Notes under the pieces: model-generated
Database searches by the model: none
Seen by the model: only the letters and a program-made list of their open reading frames with translations
Told to the model about the DNA's origin: nothing
Translations under genes and position numbers: made by a program
From: an uncultured Lachnospiraceae bacterium
Lineage (GTDB): Bacteria > Bacillota > Clostridia > Lachnospirales > Lachnospiraceae
Reading direction: 5' to 3'
Length of the DNA: 35,077 nucleotides
Assembly: GCA_902781895.1 (NCBI GenBank)
Contig: CACZLA010000019.1
Location: forward strand, 1 to 35,077
Shown here: piece by piece, positions 8,110-14,646 of the stretch
Layout: every line of letters starts with the position of its first letter
How positions within the stretch are numbered: the stretch's first letter is position 1

Positions 8110-8137
8110 TGGGAATCGGGAAGCCGGTTCCCATTTA
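8110..8137 (+). terminator. Weak terminator-like hairpin between the AAA and dehydrogenase genes
   Basis: A 10-bp stem (8110-8119 with 8124-8133, one G-U) has the tetraloop GAAG. Only TTTAT follows, so termination may be partial and leave some read-through into the dehydrogenase. Confidence 0.45.
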
Positions 8138-8156
8138 TAGAATAAGGAGGTCTTGT

Positions 8157-9275
8157 ATGGGAAATATAGTTGAAACCAGACCATTTGTTGCATGGGACTT
8201 AATGAACAGCTTTATGATAGATGCATTTAAGGGATATGGTGTTCCCGAGGAGGATGCAAAGATAGTTGCGGATGTTCTGCTTGAGTCAGACAGACGCGGG
8301 ATCGAGAGCCACGGATGTAACAGGTTTAAGCCCATTTACATAGACAGGATAGTTAAGGGAACACTGCTTCCCGTAACTGAGACGGAAATAATAAAGGAAA
8401 CTCCTACCACGCTGGTTATGGATGCTCATGACGGTATGGGAATGGTAGCCAGCTACAGAATGATGGAGAAGCTGATAGAGAAGGCAGAGACCTGCGGTAT
8501 GGCAGGGGGTGCCATCAGAAATTCCACTCACTACGGAATAGCGGGATACTGGACCTCCATGGCTTCAAAGAAGGGCATGGTAGGAATAACGGGAACAAAT
8601 GCGCGTCCTTCCATAGCTCCCACATTCGGAGTTGAAAATATGCTGGGAACAAATCCCCTTACCTTTTCAATTCCTACCGATGAGGAATTTGATTTCTGTC
8701 TTGACTGTGCAACTTCCATCGTTCAAAGAGGAAGGATAGAGTATTATGCAAGAGAAGGAAAGCCTACACCTGCAGGTACTGTAGTTTCAAAGGACGGAGA
8801 GGCGCTTACCGACAGTGAGCAGATACTTAAGGATCTTGTTGCGGGAACTGCAGCACTGGCTCCGCTGGGAGGAATAGGTGATGAACTCGCAGGTTATAAA
8901 GGCTACGGATATGCAACTGTAGTTGAAATCCTTTCAGCTGCTCTTTCGGGCGGAAGATTTATGAAGGCTCTTTCCGGTATAGATGAAAACGGAAAATCAC
9001 GTATGTATGGACTGGGACATTTCTTCTTTGTTGTGGATCCGGAAGCATTTATGGGAAGAGAAGAATTCAAGAAGATAGCCGGAGATATCTGCCGCGAGCT
9101 TCGTGCTTCAAAGAAAGCACCGGGAGAGGACAGGATATATACCGCAGGAGAAAAGGAATATGATATGTGGCTCTTCAGAAAGGACAAGGGAGTTCCTGTG
9201 GGAGAGGCTGTACAGAAGGATATTATAAAGATCAGAGATGAGCTGGGTCTTGATTATACATTTGATTTTGAGTAG
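8157..9275 (+). CDS. Malate/L-lactate dehydrogenase family oxidoreductase (Ldh2 type)
   Basis: The ATG at 8157 follows an AAGGAGG ribosome site at 8145-8151; an upstream GTG at 8109 is unlikely because it sits beside a hairpin. The 372-residue protein belongs to the MDH2/LDH2/YlbC family of NAD(P)H-dependent 2-hydroxyacid dehydrogenases, which is unrelated to the classical lactate dehydrogenase fold. Seen are the SHGCNRF segment with the catalytic histidine region (about 44-50), the GMGMVASYRMMEK stretch, the RNSTHYGIAGYW motif, the GTNPLTFSIP motif and a C-terminal GYGYATVVEILSAALSG. Family members reduce 2-oxo acids such as pyruvate, oxaloacetate, sulfopyruvate or ureidoglycolate derivatives; substrate cannot be assigned here. 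The small unknown gene starts 29 bases downstream. Confidence 0.9.
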   Translation: MGNIVETRPFVAWDLMNSFMIDAFKGYGVPEEDAKIVADVLLESDRRGIESHGCNRFKPIYIDRIVKGTLLPVTETEIIKETPTTLVMDAHDGMGMVASYRMMEKLIEKAETCGMAGGAIRNSTHYGIAGYWTSMASKKGMVGITGTNARPSIAPTFGVENMLGTNPLTFSIPTDEEFDFCLDCATSIVQRGRIEYYAREGKPTPAGTVVSKDGEALTDSEQILKDLVAGTAALAPLGGIGDELAGYKGYGYATVVEILSAALSGGRFMKALSGIDENGKSRMYGLGHFFFVVDPEAFMGREEFKKIAGDICRELRASKKAPGEDRIYTAGEKEYDMWLFRKDKGVPVGEAVQKDIIKIRDELGLDYTFDFE

Positions 9276-9304
9276 TATTTTTTGTTTTAACAGAGGTGAC
9301 AAAG

Positions 9305-9667
9305 ATGGCGGGCATACCGGATTATATTGAGGATTATTTAAAAATTATCAGAGAAGAGCTGAAGGATAATTACGGTCTTTCTTCGGATGAAGCAAAAAGA
9401 GCCGTATATAAGTCAGCAGTCAGAGCAATTCTCATCGGAGATAATGAAGAAATGCGTCGTTATCAGATGCATAAGTCCCTTTCCGAAACCACACTGGATG
9501 TTTACAGACAGTATAAAAACATCGGTGCATATTCCAATGACAGAACCGGAGAAAGGGACGCAAATAAGATAAATGAGTATGAAGAATCGGGATCCATCAG
9601 AGAGAAGCATAAGCAGAAAGAGGGCGTTCTTCAGGATATACCGCTGATTTTTGCAGACGATGAGTAA
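9305..9667 (+). CDS. Small hypothetical protein
   Basis: I do not recognise this 120-residue protein. The start at 9305 has a GAGGTG ribosome site six bases upstream; a GTG at 9296 would overlap that site. The first 75 residues look like amphipathic helices (IPDYIEDYLKIIREELKDNY, then SDEAKRAVYKSAVRAIL), and the last 45 are polar and probably disordered, with many E, K, R and D, ending in DIPLIFADDE. There is no signal peptide or membrane segment. It lies between the dehydrogenase and the NYN-LOTUS gene on the same strand with short gaps, so it is probably co-transcribed with them. The frame is clean and codon use matches the neighbours, which supports it as a real gene. Confidence 0.7.
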   Translation: MAGIPDYIEDYLKIIREELKDNYGLSSDEAKRAVYKSAVRAILIGDNEEMRRYQMHKSLSETTLDVYRQYKNIGAYSNDRTGERDANKINEYEESGSIREKHKQKEGVLQDIPLIFADDE

Positions 9668-9689
9668 GCCTTATCATTGAGGTGAAGGT

Positions 9690-9706
9690 GTCAGCCGAAG
9701 GCTGAC
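9690..9706. repeat. Short perfect hairpin (dispersed-repeat-like)
   Basis: GTCAGCC and GGCTGAC form a perfect 7-bp stem with a GAA loop in a GGTGAAGGT...GGATGAAGTG context. The form is that of short palindromic repeats scattered in many clostridial and other genomes. It has no T-run on either side, so it is not a terminator. Confidence 0.5.
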
Positions 9707-9741
9707 GGATGAAGTGTAAATATAATATGGGGAAGGAATAA

Positions 9742-10695
9742 ATGGAAGATAAAAGATATGCAGTTTTGATTGATTCAGACAATATATCATCCAAATATAT
9801 AACAAGTATTCTGGACGAAATGACTAAGTACGGAGTTGTAACCTATAAAAGGATCTACGGTGACTGGACATCATCACAGGCCACGAAGTGGAAGAAGGAG
9901 CTGATGGAGAATTCTATCACACCCATACAGCAGTTCAGAAATACGGTTGGAAAAAATGCAACTGATTCCACACTTATTATAGATGCTATGGATATTCTTT
10001 ATACCCATAGTGTTGACGGCTTCTGCATAGTGTCAAGCGACGGTGATTTTACCAGACTTGCCAGCAGACTTCGTGAGTCGGGAATGCATGTTATAGGAAT
10101 GGGAGAAAATAAAACTCCCCGTTCATTCAGAGCGGCCTGTACGGTTTTTACAGATCTTGAACTTCTGCTTGATCAGAGTCTTGATGAAGCCGGAAGTTCC
10201 AAGGGAAGTGCCGGAAGAAAGAGAAAGAAGCAGGCTGAAAATGTTATCTCCCAGCAGGTTATCGAAAATGATATCATTGAGATCATTACTGAAAATGATA
10301 ACAGGGGAAGAGAAACAGGTCTCGGAGAGATAGGAAGCAGACTTCAGAAGAAGTATTCCGATTTCGATGTCAGAAATTACGGATACAGTTCCCTTTCCAC
10401 ATTTATCGATGAGACCGCAGGTTTTGATATAAAGAAGAAAAACAGCACGGTTTTTGTTGCACTTCATACCGATAAGGATATGAAGAAAAATGTTAAAAGA
10501 TTTACCATCGATACAGTTGCTGCTGCAGGAACGAAGGGTATCGAACTGGGATATCTCGGACAGAAGATACATGATGAGTTTCCGAAGTTTAATGCAAAGG
10601 AATTCGGATATGCAACTTTGTCAAAGTTTATTTACGGAATAAAGGATCTTAAGGTGGAAAGCTCGGGTAGCACCATGATAGTTTACATAAGATAA
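9742..10695 (+). CDS. NYN-domain nuclease-like protein with two OST-HTH/LOTUS domains
   Basis: The 317-residue cytosolic protein starts with a NYN/LabA-like PIN-fold domain (about 5-150). Acidic residues expected for metal binding are present: D11 and D13 in LIDSDN, D75 in NATDSTL, and D100 and D102 in SSDGDF. A basic linker (about 158-170, with KRKKQ) leads to two OST-HTH/LOTUS domains (about 172-240 and 250-317), each with the GYSSLSTFI or GYATLSKFI core. LOTUS domains bind RNA, and some prefer G-rich or G-quadruplex RNA. The same order, NYN then LOTUS repeats, occurs in animal MARF1 endoribonuclease and in many bacterial relatives. The inferred role is RNA cleavage or decay. It follows the small unknown gene by 74 bases containing a hairpin repeat; its ribosome site is GGGGAAGGA. 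Confidence 0.9.
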   Translation: MEDKRYAVLIDSDNISSKYITSILDEMTKYGVVTYKRIYGDWTSSQATKWKKELMENSITPIQQFRNTVGKNATDSTLIIDAMDILYTHSVDGFCIVSSDGDFTRLASRLRESGMHVIGMGENKTPRSFRAACTVFTDLELLLDQSLDEAGSSKGSAGRKRKKQAENVISQQVIENDIIEIITENDNRGRETGLGEIGSRLQKKYSDFDVRNYGYSSLSTFIDETAGFDIKKKNSTVFVALHTDKDMKKNVKRFTIDTVAAAGTKGIELGYLGQKIHDEFPKFNAKEFGYATLSKFIYGIKDLKVESSGSTMIVYIR

Positions 10696-10756
10696 CGATA
10701 AATTCTGGATTTTCGGATACTTTTTTCAATTTTTTGTTAAAAATGTATATTTTTTG

Positions 10757-10785
10757 TTGTATTTCCGAGAAACTTATGTTAGAAT
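10757..10785 (+). promoter_or_regulatory. Candidate promoter of the murI leader
   Basis: TTGTAT (10757-10762), a 17-base spacer and TAGAAT (10780-10785) form a fair sigma-A promoter. Transcription would start near 10792, ahead of a leader that contains its own terminator. Confidence 0.5.
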
Positions 10786-10791
10786 GTACTT

Positions 10792-10893
10792 GTATCGAAC
10801 GAAAGGTTCGTTGAATAAGATTTTTAGTGTTTTATCATAATTTTTCCTCCAAAAGTCCAGAAGTCAAGTGGGGTATGACTTCTGGGCTTTTAT
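10792..10893 (+). ncRNA. Candidate leader or small RNA ending in a terminator upstream of murI
   Basis: Between the promoter and murI lies about 100 bases of transcript that I cannot match to a known riboswitch. It starts with a small hairpin (10798-10803 with 10807-10812, loop AGG). A U-rich part and a TTTTTCCTCC stretch with anti-ribosome-site character follow. The closing 16-bp terminator stem is 10851-10866 with 10876-10891 (one G-U) and ends in TTTT. It may be an attenuator for murI, a stand-alone small RNA, or only the terminator of the NYN operon with an internal promoter. Confidence 0.45.
10851..10893 (+). terminator. Strong intrinsic terminator 34 bases before murI
   Basis: A 16-bp stem with one G-U pair and a 9-base loop (AGTGGGGTA) ends in TTTTAT. 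The murI ribosome site AAAAGGAGA lies about 25 bases downstream, so the hairpin must be bypassed or murI must be driven by a start site within or after it. Confidence 0.8.
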
Positions 10894-10927
10894 CGTAGAG
10901 GGGAAAATGTGTAAAAGGAGATAAAAA

Positions 10928-11779
10928 ATGAAAATAGGTATATTCGATTCCGGTATAGGCGGTTTGTCTGTGCTCAGTGAAGCACTTCACAGACTGCCGG
11001 ATGAAGAATATCTGTTTTATGCGGATACGGATCACGTACCATACGGTATAAAGGATCCGGAAGAAATAACCGAATATGTGGACGGAATAGTAAAGGACCT
11101 CTGTGACAGAGGAGTGCAGGCTGTAGTGATCGCATGCAATACTGCTACGGCAGTGGCTGCGTCTCATGTAAGAAGTAAGTATGATATACCCATTATCGGT
11201 ATGGAGCCTGCGGTAAAACCTGCTGTGGAGGGGTCGTCCAAGAAGGGGGGAAGAGTTCTGGTGATGGCTACTCCTGTAACCATCAGAGAGAACAAGCTCC
11301 GTACTCTTCTTGAAAAAGTTGATAAGGAGCATAAGGTTGATCTGCTTCCCATGCCCGGTCTGGTGAGATTTGCCGAGGCAGGAGTATTCGATACTCAGGA
11401 GGTGGAGGATTATATCGAAGAGCAGCTGGCTGTATTTGAAAAAGACAGATACAGCGTGGTGGTTCTTGGATGTACGCACTTTAATTATTTTAAGCCTGCC
11501 ATCAGGAAGGCGTTTCAAAGTAAGATTACATTTATAGACGGAAATGAAGGAACAGTAAGACGTATTGCAAGTCTTCTGAATCTACAGATGAATCCAGAAC
11601 AGAATTCAGAGACGCATCCGGAGCAGAATTCAGAGACGAATTCGGGATCGAAGGATACCCGTGAAAATGCATATGGAAAGGTTACCTATCTTGAATCCGG
11701 CCGTGAGGTAAGCCGGGAAAGAGTGGAGGAGTTTTACACTATGCTTCTTGATCGATTGGACATGGTGAGGAACATTTAA
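10928..11779 (+). CDS. murI: Glutamate racemase
   Basis: The enzyme interconverts L- and D-glutamate in the cytosol, supplying D-glutamate for peptidoglycan. The 283 residues start with IGIFDSGIGGLSVL (D7 and S8 in the active site). The two catalytic cysteines are C70 in ACNTATA and C182 in LGCTHFNY. Length fits the family's usual 260-280. An extra stretch near residues 222-245, rich in N, E, Q and S, comes from two 24-bp direct repeats in the DNA (11591-11638) and lies before the last helix; it should be surface-exposed and tolerated. The start follows AAAAGGAGATAAAAA. An intrinsic terminator lies just upstream, so expression may be attenuated. thiG follows after about 60 bases holding a dispersed hairpin. 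Confidence 0.97.
   Translation: MKIGIFDSGIGGLSVLSEALHRLPDEEYLFYADTDHVPYGIKDPEEITEYVDGIVKDLCDRGVQAVVIACNTATAVAASHVRSKYDIPIIGMEPAVKPAVEGSSKKGGRVLVMATPVTIRENKLRTLLEKVDKEHKVDLLPMPGLVRFAEAGVFDTQEVEDYIEEQLAVFEKDRYSVVVLGCTHFNYFKPAIRKAFQSKITFIDGNEGTVRRIASLLNLQMNPEQNSETHPEQNSETNSGSKDTRENAYGKVTYLESGREVSRERVEEFYTMLLDRLDMVRNI
11591..11638 (+). repeat. Two in-frame 24-bp direct repeats within murI
   Basis: Units 11591-11614 and 11615-11638 share the core CAGAATTCAGAGACG and encode NPEQNSET and HPEQNSET. A third partial unit follows (AATTCGGGATCG). The repeat keeps the reading frame and could vary in copy number between strains. Confidence 0.85.
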
Positions 11780-11789
11780 TAGTGACGTG

Positions 11790-11819
11790 TCATTCTGAGG
11801 GCTTCAGCCCGAAGAATCT
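11790..11819. repeat. Dispersed CATTCTGAG-type palindromic repeat
   Basis: ATTCT-GA-GGGCT-TC-AGCCC-GA-AGAAT forms a hairpin with a tandem G-A mismatch (11792-11817). Sequences of the form GTCATTCTGAG...GAAGAATC are familiar as short repeats scattered between genes of many bacteria. It sits between murI and thiG. Confidence 0.6.
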
Positions 11820-11839
11820 TATAATATTGGAGAAGATAT

Positions 11840-12568
11840 ATGGGAGATGACAAACTTATAATCGGAAACTACAGCTTCGATTCCCGTTTTTTCCTGGGGT
11901 CGGGAAAAACGGCGCAGTATACTGAGGAGCTGATAAAGACAGCAATTGAAGATGCCGGAGCAGAGCTTATTTCCGTAGCGGTGAAAACCCTGGGAGCAAA
12001 GGACAATGCTTTAAAATATATTCCCGAAGGAGTCAAGATCCTTCCGAATACTCTTGGTGCAACTAATGCCGAGGAAGCTATATCCATGGCGAGAAGAGCC
12101 AGAGAAAAGGGACTTGGCGACCTGATAAAGATAGAGATTATGAATGACTCAAAGTACCTTCTTCCTGATAACAAGGAAACCATCAAGGCTACTGAGATAC
12201 TTGCGGGAGAGGGTTTTCAGGTCATGCCCTACATCTATCCAAGCCTGTCACTCTGCAAGAATCTGGTAAGTGCCGGAGCGGTGGCTCTCATGCCTCTTGC
12301 TTCACCCAGTGGTTCAAACAAGGGACTTCAGACCAGAGATTTTATACAGGTACTTATTCAGGAGATATCGGTTCCCATCATAGTTGATGCGGGAATAGGA
12401 AGACCATCCCAGGCCTGTGAGGCCATGGAAATGGGCTGCGACGCAGTTATGGCAAACACAGCTCTTGCCACCGCAGAGAATCAATCTCTTATGGCTCAGG
12501 CCTTCAGAAATGCCATAGCAGCCGGAAGAGAGGCTTATCTTGCGGGCTTCATGCATTCCTTAAAATAG
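11840..12568 (+). CDS. thiG: Thiazole synthase
   Basis: ThiG builds the thiazole ring of thiamine from 1-deoxyxylulose 5-phosphate, dehydroglycine and the ThiS thiocarboxylate, in the cytosol. The 242-residue protein matches the (beta/alpha)8 family: FLGSGKT near the start, ILPNTLGATNAEEA (about 67-80), DLIKIEI with the Schiff-base lysine K97, LLPD, MPLASPSGSNKG (phosphate loop), VDAGIG and a closing AAGREAYLAG. Length is slightly below the usual 255-265. The stretch after AVKTLGAKDN is shorter than in typical ThiG. No thiS, thiF, thiH or thiamine riboswitch is visible beside it; the gap to murI is only 60 bases and holds a hairpin repeat. Its 3' end overlaps the convergent rhomboid gene by 34 bases. 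The ribosome site is GGAGAA. Confidence 0.9.
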   Translation: MGDDKLIIGNYSFDSRFFLGSGKTAQYTEELIKTAIEDAGAELISVAVKTLGAKDNALKYIPEGVKILPNTLGATNAEEAISMARRAREKGLGDLIKIEIMNDSKYLLPDNKETIKATEILAGEGFQVMPYIYPSLSLCKNLVSAGAVALMPLASPSGSNKGLQTRDFIQVLIQEISVPIIVDAGIGRPSQACEAMEMGCDAVMANTALATAENQSLMAQAFRNAIAAGREAYLAGFMHSLK

Positions 12569-13131
12569 TAAAATGTATATGACAGGATAAGTCCTGCTAC
12601 GAAGCCGCCGATATGTGCGATAAAGTTTACTTCGGGCTCCAGAAGACCTGGAACAAGGATCAGAATGATTCCAACGATAACTCTCGGGATAGGAAACATC
12701 TGTCTTGTCTTTTTATCCAGAGCGAAGATGACCAGGGTTGCAAGAATACCGGAGATCGCCCCGGATGCACCAGCACTTACGGAAGCTGTGCTGCTGTGCA
12801 TTTCCACTAGCAGGGTAAGAAGATTGCCGCATATTCCGGATACGAAATAGATGATGGTATATTTTATTTTGCCGAAATAATCCTCGGCGTACTGGCCGAT
12901 GGCAATAAGTGCGATCATATTTCCCATAAGATGTTCGAATCCGAAATGGATGAACATGGCAGTGAACAGTCTGTACCACTGGCCGCTTTGAAGGATGCTG
13001 TCCGTGGTCTGTGCACCGAATTTAAAAGCAACCTCAGTGCTTTCGGGACTGCCGTATGCAGATTCGATAAGGAATATAAGTACATTTATTCCCACAAGGA
13101 TAAATGTGATGATCGGTTTTTTGTCTTTCAT
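12535..13131 (-). CDS. Rhomboid-family intramembrane serine protease
   Basis: The 198-residue protein has six hydrophobic segments and the catalytic dyad of rhomboids: S123 in GASGAISG and H173 in FIAHIGGF. The conserved HLMGNM motif (H67, N71) forms the oxyanion hole. WYRLFTAMFIHFGFEHL before it is the typical loop-1 region. Rhomboids cut membrane proteins within or near their transmembrane segments. Its size is near the minimal six-helix form with no extra domain. The gene converges on thiG, overlapping it by 34 bases, and diverges from the NUDIX gene with about 157 bases of shared upstream region. The ribosome site (AGGATT, about 10 bases before the ATG) is weak. Confidence 0.93.
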   Translation of the reverse strand: MKDKKPIITFILVGINVLIFLIESAYGSPESTEVAFKFGAQTTDSILQSGQWYRLFTAMFIHFGFEHLMGNMIALIAIGQYAEDYFGKIKYTIIYFVSGICGNLLTLLVEMHSSTASVSAGASGAISGILATLVIFALDKKTRQMFPIPRVIVGIILILVPGLLEPEVNFIAHIGGFVAGLILSYTFYYFKECMKPAR

Positions 13132-13163
13132 AATGAAGTAATCCTAACTGATAGATATTTCTT

Positions 13164-13231
13164 TTCCTGCGAACAGGAACGCATTTTGACTTATGACACT
13201 TATGTCATTTTAATACAAATTATTATATAAT
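13164..13231. promoter_or_regulatory. Divergent control region with operator-like palindrome (rhomboid/NUDIX)
   Basis: TATAAT at 13226-13231 is the likely -10 for the NUDIX gene. Exactly 17 bases upstream, in the -35 position, lies the right half of a perfect inverted repeat, ATGACA-CTTA-TGTCAT (13193-13208). A second hairpin, TTCCTG-CGAA-CAGGAA (13164-13179), lies in the rhomboid leader. The core ACTTATGACAC recurs at 32074-32084. Confidence 0.5.
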
Positions 13232-13288
13232 GAAACATATATTCTTATTCATCTGATTCGACGATGATTCAAGGAAAAGGAGAATAAT

Positions 13289-13831
13289 ATGGAAAGATTT
13301 GATCTATACGACATTCACAGAAACAGAACCGGCGAAACATTGGAACGTGGAAACAAGGTTCCTGAGGGATATTACAGGCTGGTGGTCCATGTATGTATCT
13401 TCGGTAATGACGGAAGGATGCTGATACAGAAAAGACAGCCCTTCAAAAACGGCTGGTCAGGTATGTGGGATATAACAGCCGGCGGAAGTGCGCTTGCGGG
13501 GGACACAAGCCAGCAGGCGGCAGCAAGGGAGCTGAGAGAAGAGGTTGGAATATATTACGATCTTGAAGGAATTCGCCCTGCCATGACCATTTATTTTGAC
13601 GGGGGCTTCAATGATATCTATACGATAAATATGGATGTTGATATAGATAAGCTTCAGCTTCAGACTTCCGAGGTTGAGCAGGTTGCCTGGGCAACGGAGG
13701 AAGAGATACTGGATATGCTTCACAGGAAGGAATTTGTTCTTTATAAGACTTCATTTATCTCGCTTCTTTTCTTCCTCAGAAATCATAACGGAGCATTTAC
13801 ACATAAGGATCCAACGAAAATAAAAAAATAG
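13289..13831 (+). CDS. NUDIX hydrolase
   Basis: The 180-residue protein carries a NUDIX box (66-88) in the order G66, five residues, D72, seven residues, then REL-REEVGI. The first acidic position is aspartate instead of the usual glutamate, which may lower or change activity. Surroundings (ERGNKVPEGYYRLVVHVCIFG, then KRQPFKNGWSGMWDITAGG) resemble the isopentenyl-diphosphate-isomerase-like and YfcD branch, which hydrolyses nucleoside or other diphosphates. The substrate is not known. The start has a good AAGGAG site eight bases upstream. KDPG aldolase follows after 56 bases without an obvious terminator, so the two may share a transcript. Confidence 0.9.
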   Translation: MERFDLYDIHRNRTGETLERGNKVPEGYYRLVVHVCIFGNDGRMLIQKRQPFKNGWSGMWDITAGGSALAGDTSQQAAARELREEVGIYYDLEGIRPAMTIYFDGGFNDIYTINMDVDIDKLQLQTSEVEQVAWATEEEILDMLHRKEFVLYKTSFISLLFFLRNHNGAFTHKDPTKIKK

Positions 13832-13887
13832 TTCGGAAATATTCGAACAGGATGTAAGTAGTATTAAACAAATATGGAGGTAGGGGT

Positions 13888-14535
13888 ATGAACAGTGCAA
13901 AAACAGAGGAAATGTTGAAAAAGCTTTCCGAGATCGGAATCATTCCGGTTGTGGTACTTAATGATGCGAAGGATGCTGAACCACTGGGGGATGCTCTTAT
14001 GAAGGGCGGACTTCCTGCAGCAGAGATAACATTCAGAACTGATGCGGCTGAAGAGTCCATAAAAATAATGACTGAGAAATATCCGGATATTCTTGTGGGT
14101 GCAGGAACGGTTCTCTCGGTAGAGCAGGTTGATAAAGCAGTAAATGCCGGAGCGAAGTTTATTGTATCTCCGGGATTTGACGAAGCAGTTGTAAAGCACT
14201 GTCTTGAGATAGATGTTCCGGTATGTCCGGGTATCATGACACCGTCGGAGCTGATCAGTGCCGTAAATCTGGGACTGGATCACGTTAAGTTTTTCCCTGC
14301 CGAAAATTCAGGCGGCCTTAAGATGATCAAGGCCATAGGTGCAGCATTCCCGAAGGTAAAGTTCATGCCTACCGGTGGAATAAATGCCCAGAATGTAGTT
14401 GAATATCTGAAGTCTGATAAGATATTCTGCTGCGGCGGAAGCTGGATGGTGAAGAAGGATATGATAGAGGCCGGCGACTTTGAGGCTATAGAAAAGAAGG
14501 TGGCCGAGGCTGCTGAGATTGTGAAGAATTCTTGA
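13888..14535 (+). CDS. eda: KHG/KDPG aldolase
   Basis: The enzyme splits 2-keto-3-deoxy-6-phosphogluconate to pyruvate and glyceraldehyde 3-phosphate (and often 4-hydroxy-2-oxoglutarate), the last step of Entner-Doudoroff and hexuronate catabolism. The 215-residue protein has the class I aldolase residues: E46 and R50 in AEITFRT, the Schiff-base lysine K134 in DHVKFFPAE, and the phosphate loop TGGIN. Length is typical. The ribosome site GGAGG is eight bases upstream. The usual partners (kdgK, edd or uronate isomerase genes) are not in the window, so it probably serves a hexuronate pathway coded elsewhere. Confidence 0.95.
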   Translation: MNSAKTEEMLKKLSEIGIIPVVVLNDAKDAEPLGDALMKGGLPAAEITFRTDAAEESIKIMTEKYPDILVGAGTVLSVEQVDKAVNAGAKFIVSPGFDEAVVKHCLEIDVPVCPGIMTPSELISAVNLGLDHVKFFPAENSGGLKMIKAIGAAFPKVKFMPTGGINAQNVVEYLKSDKIFCCGGSWMVKKDMIEAGDFEAIEKKVAEAAEIVKNS

Positions 14536-14560
14536 CAATAATAGCTTAGTAAGTTACACT
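14532..14560 (+). promoter_or_regulatory. Candidate promoter for the map gene
   Basis: TTGACA (14532-14537), overlapping the aldolase stop codon, a 17-base spacer and TACACT (14555-14560) suggest a promoter starting near 14567. The -10 overlaps the left arm of the large palindrome. Confidence 0.5.
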
Positions 14561-14612
14561 TAACCGTTGTAAAAATCACGGAATCTACCGATGATTTTTA
14601 CAACGGTTAAGT
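14558..14612. repeat. Perfect 21-bp inverted repeat upstream of map
   Basis: Positions 14558-14578 and 14592-14612 are exact reverse complements, with a 13-base loop that itself contains CGG...CCG. No T-run follows, because the T's lie within the stem. It overlaps the predicted -10 and start of the map transcript and ends 35 bases before the GTG start. It may be an operator, a transcription barrier, or a small mobile palindrome. Confidence 0.85.
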
Positions 14613-14646
14613 TGTGGATTATATTATTGTAAAAGAGGACGAAAAA

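Noticed and set aside
10835-11518. 227-codon minus-strand open frame opposite murI
   Set aside because: The plus-strand frame is an unmistakable glutamate racemase; the antisense product is rich in H, S and Y with no family features.
11780-11839. Thiamine (TPP) riboswitch before thiG
   Set aside because: The 60-base gap is too short for a TPP riboswitch and consists mainly of the CATTCTGAG-type hairpin; the conserved CUGAGA and related segments are not seen in a suitable arrangement.
14614-14646. Longer map start at GTG 14614
   Set aside because: It directly abuts the palindrome and has no ribosome site, while GTG 14647 has AAAGAGGA at the right distance and starts just before the conserved SEC-C motif.
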